A stretch of 5,558 nucleotides of DNA from Bacillota bacterium (GTDB lineage Bacteria > Bacillota > Clostridia > Tissierellales > Peptoniphilaceae). Position 1 is the stretch's first letter, and every line of letters begins with the position of its first letter. The notes under the pieces are model-generated. The model did no database searches and was not told the origin of the DNA. It saw only the letters and a list, made by a program, of their open reading frames with translations. The DNA lies in NCBI GenBank assembly GCA_023393715.1, contig JAEXCD010000092.1, positions 1-5,558 of the forward strand, in the 5' to 3' direction. The translations under genes were made by a program, and so were the position numbers. Below, piece after piece: positions 1-5,383 of this stretch.

Positions 1-1
1 C

Positions 2-319
2 TATCTGGGACGCCGCCCGGAGGACGGATATCTCATCCTGCTGGCGCACAATCCGTTTTATTGGGCGGATTATGGCGAATGGGGTGCGGATCTGACCCTG
101 AGCGGGCATGTTCACGGAGGCGGATGGCGTCTTCCGTTTGTGGGCGGCGTTTTTTCGCCCGACGCAGGGCTTTTCCCGAAATACGACAAGGGTCTGTACA
201 CGCAAAAGGAGCAGAACCTGTTCGTGTCGGCGGGGCTTGGCAACAGCGGCACGCCCTTTCGTCTTTTCAACCCGCCGGAGCTGTGTGTGATTCGTCTCGA
301 ATCCCTGTCCATTCACTGA
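2..319 (+). CDS. Calcineurin-like metallophosphoesterase, C-terminal part (5' end outside window)
   Basis: This is the last 105 codons of a gene that begins before the window; it is open from the first complete codon and ends with TGA at 317-319. The fragment contains LLAHNP followed about 20 residues later by SGHVHGG. These match the closing motifs of the calcineurin-like phosphoesterase fold, in which an H near AHxP and the GHxHGG histidines bind the two catalytic metal ions. The later stretch with GLYT and SAGLGNSGTPFR resembles the YkuE/YaeI branch, whose members are often membrane-associated and have been linked to cleavage of phosphodiesters or pyrophosphates of lipid-linked substrates. 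The exact substrate cannot be told from the fragment. It lies 39 bases before the cofactor genes on the same strand, so it may share their transcript, but it has no obvious role in cofactor synthesis. The family call is firm; the subfamily is tentative. Confidence 0.85.
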   Translation, partial: YLGRRPEDGYLILLAHNPFYWADYGEWGADLTLSGHVHGGGWRLPFVGGVFSPDAGLFPKYDKGLYTQKEQNLFVSAGLGNSGTPFRLFNPPELCVIRLESLSIH

Positions 320-326
320 GGAGCAA

Positions 327-343
327 GCGCGGCGGCGCCGCGC
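327..343 (+). promoter_or_regulatory. GC-only hairpin just upstream of the mog ribosome binding site
   Basis: GCGCGGC (327-333) and GCCGCGC (337-343) form a perfect 7-bp stem of only G-C pairs around a three-base loop. It ends two bases before the purine-rich ribosome binding site at 346-353. No T-run follows, so it does not look like an intrinsic terminator. It could slow ribosome loading, protect an mRNA end after processing, or be a chance product of the high GC content. No clear promoter is visible in the 39-base gap. Confidence 0.4.
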
Positions 344-345
344 GG

Positions 346-353
346 AAAGGAGG
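346..353 (+). promoter_or_regulatory. Ribosome binding site that fixes the TTG start of mog
   Basis: AAAGGAGG lies five bases before TTG at 359. An ATG directly abuts this site (354-356) but has no spacing for a ribosome and opens a frame that stops after eight codons (TAG at 378-380). The conserved protein frame is entered only from the TTG. The site therefore supports a non-ATG start. Confidence 0.8.
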
Positions 354-358
354 ATGCG

Positions 359-874
359 TTGCGAGAAAAATATAGCGTAGGCATTATCACGCTGTCCGAT
401 CGCGGGGCGCGGGGCGAGCGCACCGACGAATCCGGCCCGTTGATTCGGGAGCGGCTGCTAAGGGAAGGCGTCTATGAGATATGCGAAGAGCTTCTCCTGT
501 CGGATGATCCAAACCAGCTGGAGGCGGAGCTGATTCGCATGGCCGATCGATGCGGATGGAATCTGATTCTGACGACCGGCGGCACGGGCTTTGCGCCGCG
601 GGATCACGCTCCGGAGGCGACGGAGGCCGTCATAACGAAACGGTGTCCGGGCATTGCGGAGTATCTGCGCATGAGGTCGATGGAGATTACGCCGCGCGGG
701 ATGCTGAGCCGCGGAGCGGCAGGCATTCGAAATCGCACGCTGATCGTCAACCTGCCCGGGAGTCCCAAAGCGGTGCGCGAGAGCCTGGAGTGGCTTCTGC
801 CCTCTCTGGAGCATGGACTGGACATTTTGCTGGAGCGAGCCCGGGATTGTGCGGAAAGAGAGGCGCAAAATTGA
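359..874 (+). CDS. mog: Molybdopterin adenylyltransferase, Mog/MogA (MoaB-like) family
   Basis: This cytoplasmic enzyme uses ATP to adenylylate molybdopterin, giving the MPT-AMP intermediate that is primed for metal insertion. The 171-residue product covers the whole single-domain MogA/MoaB family. Visible motifs are TLSDRGARGERTDESGP (residues 11-27), the nucleotide-binding loop TTGGTG (72-77) followed by RD (81-82) and PEAT (85-88), and NLPGSPKA (131-138). Asp82, and Asp49 in the SDD motif, fall where the E. coli MogA catalytic aspartates Asp49 and Asp82 lie. The start is TTG, chosen because a strong AAAGGAGG lies five bases upstream and the family motif begins at residue 7. The stop overlaps the moaC start by four bases. 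It is the first cofactor gene visible here. MogA and MoaB are close paralogues, so the name follows the DESGP and catalytic-loop match; a MoaB label would also be defensible. Confidence 0.92.
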   Translation: MREKYSVGIITLSDRGARGERTDESGPLIRERLLREGVYEICEELLLSDDPNQLEAELIRMADRCGWNLILTTGGTGFAPRDHAPEATEAVITKRCPGIAEYLRMRSMEITPRGMLSRGAAGIRNRTLIVNLPGSPKAVRESLEWLLPSLEHGLDILLERARDCAEREAQN

Positions 875-1356
875 GCCTGACCCATTTCGATTCTAACGGC
901 AAGGCGCAGATGGTCGACGTTTCCTTTAAGGAGGACACCGTGCGCGAGGCCGTCGCGCGGGGCACGATTCGCGTCAGTGAAGCGGTGTACCGCGCCGTAG
1001 CGGAGCAAACGGCGAAGAAGGGGGATGTGCTCGCGGTCGCGACCGTTGCCGGCGTACAGGGGGCGAAGAAGACCTCGGAGCTGATTCCGCTGTGCCACAT
1101 CCTTCCGCTGAGCGGCTGTGATCTTCAATGGCAGCTTCGCGCGGCGGACGGACAATATTATATCGACTGTCGCTGCCGCGTCTCCTGTACCGGTAAGACG
1201 GGCGTGGAGATGGAGGCGCTGACGGGGGTCAGCACGGCTCTGCTCACGGTATACGACATGTGTAAGGCCATGGATCGCGGGATGTGCATCGAACGGATCG
1301 CTTTGGCCGAAAAAAAAGGCGGAAAATCGGGACATTACGTCCGGGATGAAAAATGA
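871..1356 (+). CDS. moaC: Cyclic pyranopterin monophosphate synthase
   Basis: MoaC converts the MoaA product, 3',8-cyclo-7,8-dihydro-GTP, to cyclic pyranopterin monophosphate, completing the first stage of molybdopterin synthesis. The 161-residue length is typical. Diagnostic blocks are MVDVS (14-18), KGDVL (50-54), AKKTSELIPLCH (65-76), GKTGVEMEALT (108-118) and YDMCKAMD (128-135), ending with GGKSG (150-154). Asp129 and Lys132 correspond to the conserved E. coli Asp128 and Lys131 active-site pair. The start is TTG at 871-873: it is preceded by AAGAGAGG (856-863) at seven bases, and the resulting N-terminus, SLTHFDSNG, matches the usual MoaC beginning. The TTGA overlap with mog and the ATGA overlap with the next gene point to translational coupling. 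A run of eight A at 1310-1317 encodes the conserved Lys-Lys before GGKSG; nothing suggests that the frame is broken there. Confidence 0.96.
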   Translation: MSLTHFDSNGKAQMVDVSFKEDTVREAVARGTIRVSEAVYRAVAEQTAKKGDVLAVATVAGVQGAKKTSELIPLCHILPLSGCDLQWQLRAADGQYYIDCRCRVSCTGKTGVEMEALTGVSTALLTVYDMCKAMDRGMCIERIALAEKKGGKSGHYVRDEK

Positions 1357-2066
1357 ACAGAGAGCTTCGTTACGAAAAGAATGCGACGTGGACGGCGGAA
1401 CAGCAGCGCGCGCTTTCCAAAAAGACGGTTGCGGTTTTCGGATGCGGCGGGCTCGGCGGATATGTCATCGAGCATTTGGGCCGAATGGGGGTTGGACAGA
1501 TTATTGTCTGCGACGGCGATGTATTTACGCCGTCCAATCTCAACCGCCAGCTTCTGGCGACCGAGGAAAACATGGGGCAAAACAAGGCCGCTGAAGCAAA
1601 AAAACGAATGCAGCAGGTCAATTCGACCGTGCGCGTGACGGCCGTGGAGGCGTTTCTGACGCCGGAGGAGCTAAGAGGGCTTCTCGAAGGGGTGGACTGC
1701 GTCATGGACTGTACGGATCATGCCCAGGCGCGTCGGATGCTGTGTCAGGCCGCTCAGGCGCGCGGCGTTCCGCTCGTCCACGGTGCGGTCTCCGGCTGGT
1801 CGGGGCAGGTCGGTGCGTTTCGGACGGATTTCGGCCTGATGGACTGGCTGTATTCGACGAGCGAACCGGAGGCCGGGGAGACCGGCTCGCCAAGCTTTGT
1901 CCCGGCCGTGATCGCGGGTGTGCAGGCGGCGGAGGCGGTGAAGCTTCTTTTAGGCTGTCCTTTGGCGGAGCAGGGGCGTTTGATTCTCGTGGATACGCTT
2001 CATCACGAGTATCGAATCATTGAAGAGGAGAAACATGGGCATCATCAGAGCGGTTTGCATCAGTGA
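1353..2066 (+). CDS. ThiF/MoeB/HesA-family E1-like adenylyltransferase
   Basis: Proteins of this family adenylylate the C-terminal Gly-Gly of a small ubiquitin-like sulfur carrier (MoaD or ThiS) using ATP, so that sulfur can be loaded. The 237 residues show the dinucleotide-binding loop FGCGGLGG (29-36), an acidic strand end with D54 and D56, SNLNRQ (61-66) containing the arginine finger, Lys78, and DCTD (119-122), all hallmarks of the fold. The two CxxC pairs that bind zinc in E. coli MoeB and ThiF are absent. The C-terminal SPSFVPAVIAGVQAAEAVK stretch (about 180-199) is otherwise family-like. The position between moaC and a MOSC gene argues for a MoeB-like role with a MoaD-type partner, but none is encoded here, so ThiS or another carrier is possible. 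The ATG overlaps the moaC stop as ATGA and has no good ribosome binding site of its own. The last 32 bases overlap the next gene, giving a His-rich tail. Confidence 0.88.
   Translation: MNRELRYEKNATWTAEQQRALSKKTVAVFGCGGLGGYVIEHLGRMGVGQIIVCDGDVFTPSNLNRQLLATEENMGQNKAAEAKKRMQQVNSTVRVTAVEAFLTPEELRGLLEGVDCVMDCTDHAQARRMLCQAAQARGVPLVHGAVSGWSGQVGAFRTDFGLMDWLYSTSEPEAGETGSPSFVPAVIAGVQAAEAVKLLLGCPLAEQGRLILVDTLHHEYRIIEEEKHGHHQSGLHQ
2023..2030 (+). promoter_or_regulatory. Ribosome binding site inside the upstream gene, deciding the MOSC start
   Basis: AAGAGGAG lies four bases before ATG at 2035, inside the end of the preceding E1-like gene. It favours the ATG over an in-frame TTG at 2020, which would add five non-conserved residues and lacks a comparable site. 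Confidence 0.7.
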
Positions 2067-2469
2067 GCAGAAAGGGATTCCCAAGCATCCCGTCGATCGC
2101 GCCGAGCTGTGCGCGGGACTCGGGATTCGCGGAGATGCTCATGCGGAGGGCGGCATCCGCCAGGTCAGCCTTTTGGCGGCGGAATCCGTGCGCGCCCTTC
2201 AGGAGCGTACCTCCGTCGCTCTTTCCGCGGGGATCTTTGCGGAAAACATACTGACGGAGGGGATCTGTCTGACAAAGCTGGCCGTTGGGGATCGCCTGCG
2301 CATCGGAGCGGCCGAGGGCGTGGTGAGCCAGATCGGGAAACAATGCCACAAATCCTGCACGATTCGCGAAAGGACGGGCGATTGCGTCATGCCGAAAGAA
2401 GGCGTGTTCGTTCGCGTGACAAAATCCGGTGCGGCGGAGGCGGGAGATGAAATCATACGAATCGAGTAG
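2035..2469 (+). CDS. MOSC-domain protein
   Basis: MOSC is the molybdenum cofactor sulfurase C-terminal domain, a beta-rich fold thought to bind the cofactor and carry sulfur on a conserved cysteine. The 144-residue protein is a MOSC domain alone. Matching blocks are GIRGDAHAEGGIRQVSLLA (30-48), FAENILTEGI, VGDRLRIG, and QIGKQCHKSC (99-108) followed by DCVMPKEG (116-123). Cys104, Cys108 and Cys117 are candidates for the sulfur-carrying or metal-contacting residue. Stand-alone MOSC genes of this type commonly sit with mog, moaC and moaA in Clostridia; their exact reaction is not settled, and sulfur transfer or cofactor handling is the usual inference. The gene overlaps the E1-like gene by 32 bases in another frame and ends three bases before moaA. 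Confidence 0.9.
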   Translation: MGIIRAVCISEQKGIPKHPVDRAELCAGLGIRGDAHAEGGIRQVSLLAAESVRALQERTSVALSAGIFAENILTEGICLTKLAVGDRLRIGAAEGVVSQIGKQCHKSCTIRERTGDCVMPKEGVFVRVTKSGAAEAGDEIIRIE

Positions 2470-2472
2470 AGC

Positions 2473-3450
2473 ATGAAGGATCAATACGGGCGCACGATTC
2501 GCTATCTGCGGCTTTCCGTTACCGATCGGTGCAATCTGCACTGTCGATACTGCAGGCCGCGAGGGCAGGCAGAGGAAAACTCCGCCGAAGAGGCGCTTTT
2601 GACCGATCGGGAAATCCTTTTTCTGACGCGGCTGTTTTCGGAGCGGGGCATTCGCCGGATCAAGCTGACGGGCGGGGAGCCCTTGCTGCGTCCGAATCTG
2701 TGTGCGTTGGTCGGGGCGATAAAAAGGCTCCCTTTGATCGAGCAGGTAACGCTGACGACCAATGGAATATATTTGGGCCTGTTTTTGGATGAATTGCAAA
2801 AGGGGGGGATCGATGCGATCAATATCAGCCTAAACACTTTGGATCCACGTCGGTATGAGCGCATCACCGGGTACGACGGATTTCAAACGGTGCGCGACAA
2901 TGTGTATCGGTCGCTGAGGCGCGGCATTCAAACCAAGATCAACGTCGTTCCGCAGATCGCCGAGAACAGTGCGGAGCTCGAGGCGTTTGCCGAGCTGGCC
3001 AGAGAGGATGCGCTGTCGGTGCGCTTTATTGAAATGATGCCGCTCGGCATCGCCGATGCGGCGGAGGGGATCGACGGCGCGACGGTTTTAGCACGGCTTC
3101 AGCGACGGTACGGCAAGGCGACGCCGAGTCCGGAGCCCTGCGGCAATGGGCCTGCGAGCTACTATCAATTTCCGGGCTTTCGGGGACGGATCGGGATTAT
3201 TTCGGCGGTAAGCCATCCGTTTTGCGCTTCGTGCAACCGCATTCGCCTGACCGCACAGGGCATATTGAAGCCGTGCCTGCAGTTTGAGGGAGGAATCGAC
3301 CTCCGGCGCCTGCTTCGGCAGGGCGCCGATGAAGCGTCGATGCTGACGCAGATCGAAGAGGGGATCTACCGAAAGCCGCAGCGACACTGTTTTTCAGAGG
3401 GGCTCCTGCCCGACGGGGAAACGCGCCTGATGTCGGAAATCGGCGGATGA
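2473..3450 (+). CDS. moaA: GTP 3',8-cyclase (radical SAM)
   Basis: MoaA is the radical S-adenosylmethionine enzyme that cyclises GTP to 3',8-cyclo-7,8-dihydro-GTP, the first step of molybdopterin synthesis. The 325-residue protein is full length. The N-terminal radical SAM cluster motif is CNLHCRYC (Cys20, Cys24, Cys27), followed by GGEP (67-70) for SAM binding. The second [4Fe-4S] cluster, which binds GTP, is supplied by Cys251, Cys254 and Cys268 (CxxC-x13-C). The protein ends in Gly324-Gly325, the flexible double-glycine tail needed for catalysis in this family. The usual CMP after the first cluster motif is CRP here, a mild variation. The ATG lies three bases after the MOSC stop with only a weak purine-rich site, which suggests coupling to upstream translation. 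An intact enzyme is expected. Confidence 0.97.
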   Translation: MKDQYGRTIRYLRLSVTDRCNLHCRYCRPRGQAEENSAEEALLTDREILFLTRLFSERGIRRIKLTGGEPLLRPNLCALVGAIKRLPLIEQVTLTTNGIYLGLFLDELQKGGIDAINISLNTLDPRRYERITGYDGFQTVRDNVYRSLRRGIQTKINVVPQIAENSAELEAFAELAREDALSVRFIEMMPLGIADAAEGIDGATVLARLQRRYGKATPSPEPCGNGPASYYQFPGFRGRIGIISAVSHPFCASCNRIRLTAQGILKPCLQFEGGIDLRRLLRQGADEASMLTQIEEGIYRKPQRHCFSEGLLPDGETRLMSEIGG

Positions 3451-3468
3451 ACCGGGAACAACTTCACA

Positions 3469-3561
3469 AAAATCGAGTCGAAATGCCTACGGCCAGGCTA
3501 CGGCATGAGACCGCCGGGTATTTTCCGAAAGGGAGATGCCTTCCGTATTTGAAAAGATTTT
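3469..3561 (+). ncRNA. Moco/Tuco-type riboswitch upstream of the tungstate transporter
   Basis: The gap between moaA and the binding-protein gene folds into nested helices like the Moco RNA motif known from moa and transporter leaders. The helices are P1 AAAATC (3469-3474) with GATTTT (3556-3561); P2 TACGG (3488-3492) with CCGTA (3543-3547); an inner helix GGCA (3502-3505) with TGCC (3537-3540); and a six-pair hairpin (3521-3526 with 3531-3536, two G-U) closed by a GAAA tetraloop. The P2 3' strand and flank, GCCTTCCGTATTTG (3538-3551), closely resemble the same part of the E. coli moaA leader as I recall it (GCCTCCCGTATCTG). There is no room for the extra P3 arm: only nine bases separate P2 from the inner helix on the 5' side. 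Loss of P3 has been associated with the tungsten-cofactor (Tuco) version, which fits the TupA-like gene downstream. P1 ends two bases before the ribosome binding site, so control is probably at translation. No T-run terminator is seen. Confidence 0.82.
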
Positions 3562-3563
3562 AT

Positions 3564-3568
3564 GGAGG
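3564..3568 (+). promoter_or_regulatory. Ribosome binding site of the tupA-like gene, adjoining the riboswitch
   Basis: GGAGG lies five bases before ATG at 3574. An in-frame ATG at 3562 overlaps this site and would put four charged or polar residues ahead of a clean lipoprotein signal, so it is unlikely to be the start. The site lies two bases after the P1 stem and could also pair with CTTCC at 3540-3544. Confidence 0.8.
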
Positions 3569-3573
3569 AGAAC

Positions 3574-4629
3574 ATGAAAAAACACATTGGGTTACTGATT
3601 GCTTTGGCGCTGGCGCTGAGCCTGAGCGCCTGCGGAAAACAGGAGCCGGCGGCAAGCGAATCGTCCCCGGTTCAGGAACAAAGCAGTGAATCGAGCGAAG
3701 TACAGAGCAGTGAATCGAGCGACGCGCAGAGCGCCGTCGGGCAGGAGGCGGCCGATCTTACGATTTTGCTGGAACGCGACGACAGCATGAAAAATACGTA
3801 CAGCATGATCGCCGTCAATCCGCAGGCCGAGTGGAAGGATATCGATGGAAATCCCATCGAGGACGTCGCCGCGCTGAATACAGAGGGTGCGGACGCGCTG
3901 ATCAACTGGATGCTGAGTGAGGGAAAGCAGTTAGCCGGTAAGTACGGCTTCGACATTTATAACGAGTACCTGTTCTACGAGCTGGAGGACGGTGCGAGCT
4001 CTTCCGCAGAAATCCCGCAGGCGACCGAAGAGACGAAGACGATTCGCATGTCGACGACGACCTCGGTGAACGATTCCGGCTTGTTGGCAAGCATCCTGCC
4101 CGAGTTTGAGAAAAAATACGGATATCACGTCGAGATTTTTTCGGCCGGGACGGGCAAGGCCATCGCCAATGCGAAATCGGGCAATGCGGATCTGCTGCTC
4201 GTTCATTCGAAATCACAGGAAGAAAAATTCATTGAAGAGGGCTATGCGCGCGTGATCGACAGTCAGGATCGGGAACGGCTGTCCTTCCTGTACAACTTCT
4301 TCGTTCTCTGCGGGCCGAGTGCGGATCCCGCCGGGGTGGCGAAGAGCGAAAGCGTATCCGAGGCCTTCGGCAAAATTGCGGAGGGAGAATACCTCTTCGT
4401 TTCGCGCGGCGACGGTTCGGGAACGCACAGCAAGGAGCTCTCGCTTTGGCCTGAAAAATGGGGCATTACGGCGGAGCCGGAGTCGTTTGCCGCTTATTCC
4501 AAGTGGTACATTTCCTCCAACGCCGGCATGGGCGCCGCGCTGCTGCAGGCGAGAGAGCGAGGTGCGTACATTCTTTCCGACAAGGCGACGTTCCTGACGT
4601 TCGTTACGAACAACGAAGCGCAGAAATAA
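3574..4629 (+). CDS. tupA: TupA-like tungstate-binding lipoprotein, apparently circularly permuted
   Basis: This is a periplasmic-type solute-binding protein, anchored outside the membrane, that would pass an oxyanion (tungstate by TupA similarity) to TupB and TupC. Residues 1-20 form a lipoprotein signal with lipobox LSAC and acceptor Cys20. Residues 21-60 are a Ser/Glu/Gln linker. The binding domain follows in unusual order. Residues 61-136 (DLTILLERDDS, SMIAVNP, ALINWMLSEGKQLAGKYG, YNEYLF) correspond to what normally closes TupA. A second Ser/Glu/Thr linker spans about 137-157. Then comes the normal beginning: STTTSVNDSGLL (160-171), the TTTS oxyanion-binding motif, with LPEFEKKYG, GTGKA and ADLLLVHS. 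Later FVSRGDGSGTHSKEL, NAGMGAALLQA and ILSDKATFLTF match the middle of TupA, and the protein stops at residue 351, where the moved segment would normally begin. Each part is present once, so the domain appears complete but rearranged. A molybdate-binding role is possible; the TTTS and RGDxSGTH motifs favour TupA. Confidence 0.9.
   Translation: MKKHIGLLIALALALSLSACGKQEPAASESSPVQEQSSESSEVQSSESSDAQSAVGQEAADLTILLERDDSMKNTYSMIAVNPQAEWKDIDGNPIEDVAALNTEGADALINWMLSEGKQLAGKYGFDIYNEYLFYELEDGASSSAEIPQATEETKTIRMSTTTSVNDSGLLASILPEFEKKYGYHVEIFSAGTGKAIANAKSGNADLLLVHSKSQEEKFIEEGYARVIDSQDRERLSFLYNFFVLCGPSADPAGVAKSESVSEAFGKIAEGEYLFVSRGDGSGTHSKELSLWPEKWGITAEPESFAAYSKWYISSNAGMGAALLQARERGAYILSDKATFLTFVTNNEAQK
3682..3729 (+). 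repeat. Two tandem 24-base repeats in the lipoprotein linker
   Basis: Two adjacent 24-base units (3682-3705 and 3706-3729) share their first 17 bases exactly, AGCAGTGAATCGAGCGA, then diverge slightly. They encode SSESSEVQ and SSESSDAQ. The unit is a whole number of codons, so copy number could change without breaking the gene. The product is a flexible, acidic spacer between the lipidated Cys20 and the binding domain. Confidence 0.85.
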
Positions 4630-4700
4630 TGGCACGTAACGGTCCGGAGCAGGAACGCATCGTGCAGAACCGCAGAACGAAGAATCGAGGGGGCTTGTGA
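4629..4700 (+). CDS. Possible 23-codon bridging small ORF between tupA and tupB
   Basis: An ATG overlaps the tupA stop as TAATG (TAA 4627-4629, ATG 4629-4631), and the frame runs 23 codons to a TGA at 4698-4700 that overlaps the tupB start as GTGA (GTG 4697-4699). The peptide would be MARNGPEQERIVQNRRTK followed by NRGGL, strongly basic and without a recognisable domain. No ribosome binding site precedes the ATG, so translation would depend on re-initiation by ribosomes leaving tupA. It fills the 67-base gap exactly. It may be only a device for handing ribosomes on, or a coincidence; no function can be assigned. Confidence 0.3.
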   Translation: MARNGPEQERIVQNRRTKNRGGL

Positions 4701-5383
4701 CAACTGCCGTTGGAAGAGCGATTGAGCTTATTTTTTCAGGTTCGGAAGCGCTGACCCACATCATCGGTGTGACGCTGGTTATGAGTCTGCTCAGCTCCTT
4801 ATCGGCACTCCTCATCGGAGTGCCGGTGGGCGTTCTGCTGGGAAGCGCGCGTTTTCCGGGCCGGAAAATCTGGCTTGTTTTGAACCGCACCCTGATGGGT
4901 CTGCCGCCGGTCGTCTGCGGTTTGTGTTGTTTTTTGCTGTTTTGCGGGGTCGGAACGCTGCGCCATCTGCATCTGCTCTATACGGTGCAGGGGATGGTCA
5001 TCGCGCAGATCCTGCTGATTACGCCCGTTGTGGCCGGAACGATGGAGCCGTTCATCGCTTCCATCTATCCGCCGATTCGGGAAAATGCAATGGGAATGGG
5101 TCTGCCCCGAATCAAACTGTGGCGTTTGCTGCTCAGAGAATCGAGCTACCAGATCATCTCCGTGTATCTCGTGGCATTCAGCCGTGCGATCGCTGAGGTC
5201 GGCGCGGTCTCCATGGTCGGCGGAGCGATTGTCTTTAAGACCAACGTCATGACGACGGCAATTATGAATTACACCAATATGGGCGATTTCGGCACTGCAT
5301 TAGCGTTGGGGCTGATTCTGCTGGGCATCGCGCTTTTGGTGAATGTTCTGGCCATTTTGTTTCAGAGGAGGGCGCAAGCATGA
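4697..5383 (+). CDS. tupB: Tungstate ABC transporter permease, TupB type
   Basis: This is the integral membrane subunit that forms the translocation path for the oxyanion delivered by the TupA-like lipoprotein. The 228 residues contain about five hydrophobic spans (roughly 22-49, 67-85, 99-121, 152-175 and 201-222). The cytoplasmic coupling loop that contacts the ATPase is visible as ENAMGMGLPRIKLWRLLL (129-146), the EAA-type motif. GLPPVVCGL (68-76), AEVGAVSMVGG (166-176) and NVMTTAI (183-189) match TupB-type permeases. The start is GTG at 4697, preceded by GAGGGGG (4687-4693), and no upstream ATG in frame is near a ribosome binding site. It lies 67 bases after tupA and overlaps the next gene by four bases (ATGA). 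A molybdate permease (ModB) is the main alternative, but the shorter length and GLPP motif favour TupB. Confidence 0.92.
   Translation: MTTAVGRAIELIFSGSEALTHIIGVTLVMSLLSSLSALLIGVPVGVLLGSARFPGRKIWLVLNRTLMGLPPVVCGLCCFLLFCGVGTLRHLHLLYTVQGMVIAQILLITPVVAGTMEPFIASIYPPIRENAMGMGLPRIKLWRLLLRESSYQIISVYLVAFSRAIAEVGAVSMVGGAIVFKTNVMTTAIMNYTNMGDFGTALALGLILLGIALLVNVLAILFQRRAQA

Noticed and set aside
327..343. Intrinsic terminator between the phosphoesterase and mog
   Set aside because: The stem is strong but is followed by GGAAAGGAGG rather than a T-run, so release of RNA polymerase is not expected.
550..870. N-terminal extension of the moaC frame upstream of TTG 871
   Set aside because: This stretch is the mog gene read in another frame. 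The MoaC family begins at the TTG (SLTHFDSNG), with a ribosome binding site in front.
1310..1317. Run of eight A as a programmed frameshift or sequencing error in moaC
   Set aside because: The frame continues into the conserved GGKSG ending and the ATGA junction, so the zero frame is the functional one and no alternative product of interest appears.
604..1335. Long minus-strand open frames opposite mog and moaC, and similar ones elsewhere
   Set aside because: They mirror well-supported plus-strand genes, lack recognisable domains or ribosome sites, and are expected in GC-rich DNA.
3562..3573. Earlier ATG for the tupA-like gene at 3562
   Set aside because: It overlaps the GGAGG ribosome site and would add MEEN before a clean MKK-type lipoprotein signal.
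3447..3689. An 80-codon frame whose ATG overlaps the moaA stop as ATGA
   Set aside because: It runs through the structured riboswitch and into the well-supported tupA-like gene in another frame, has no recognisable domain, and the RNA explains the region better.
4632..4665. Possible stem GCACG (4632-4636) with CGTGC (4661-4665) in the tupA-tupB gap
   Set aside because: Only five pairs around a 24-base loop with no T-run; too weak to call a terminator or processing hairpin.
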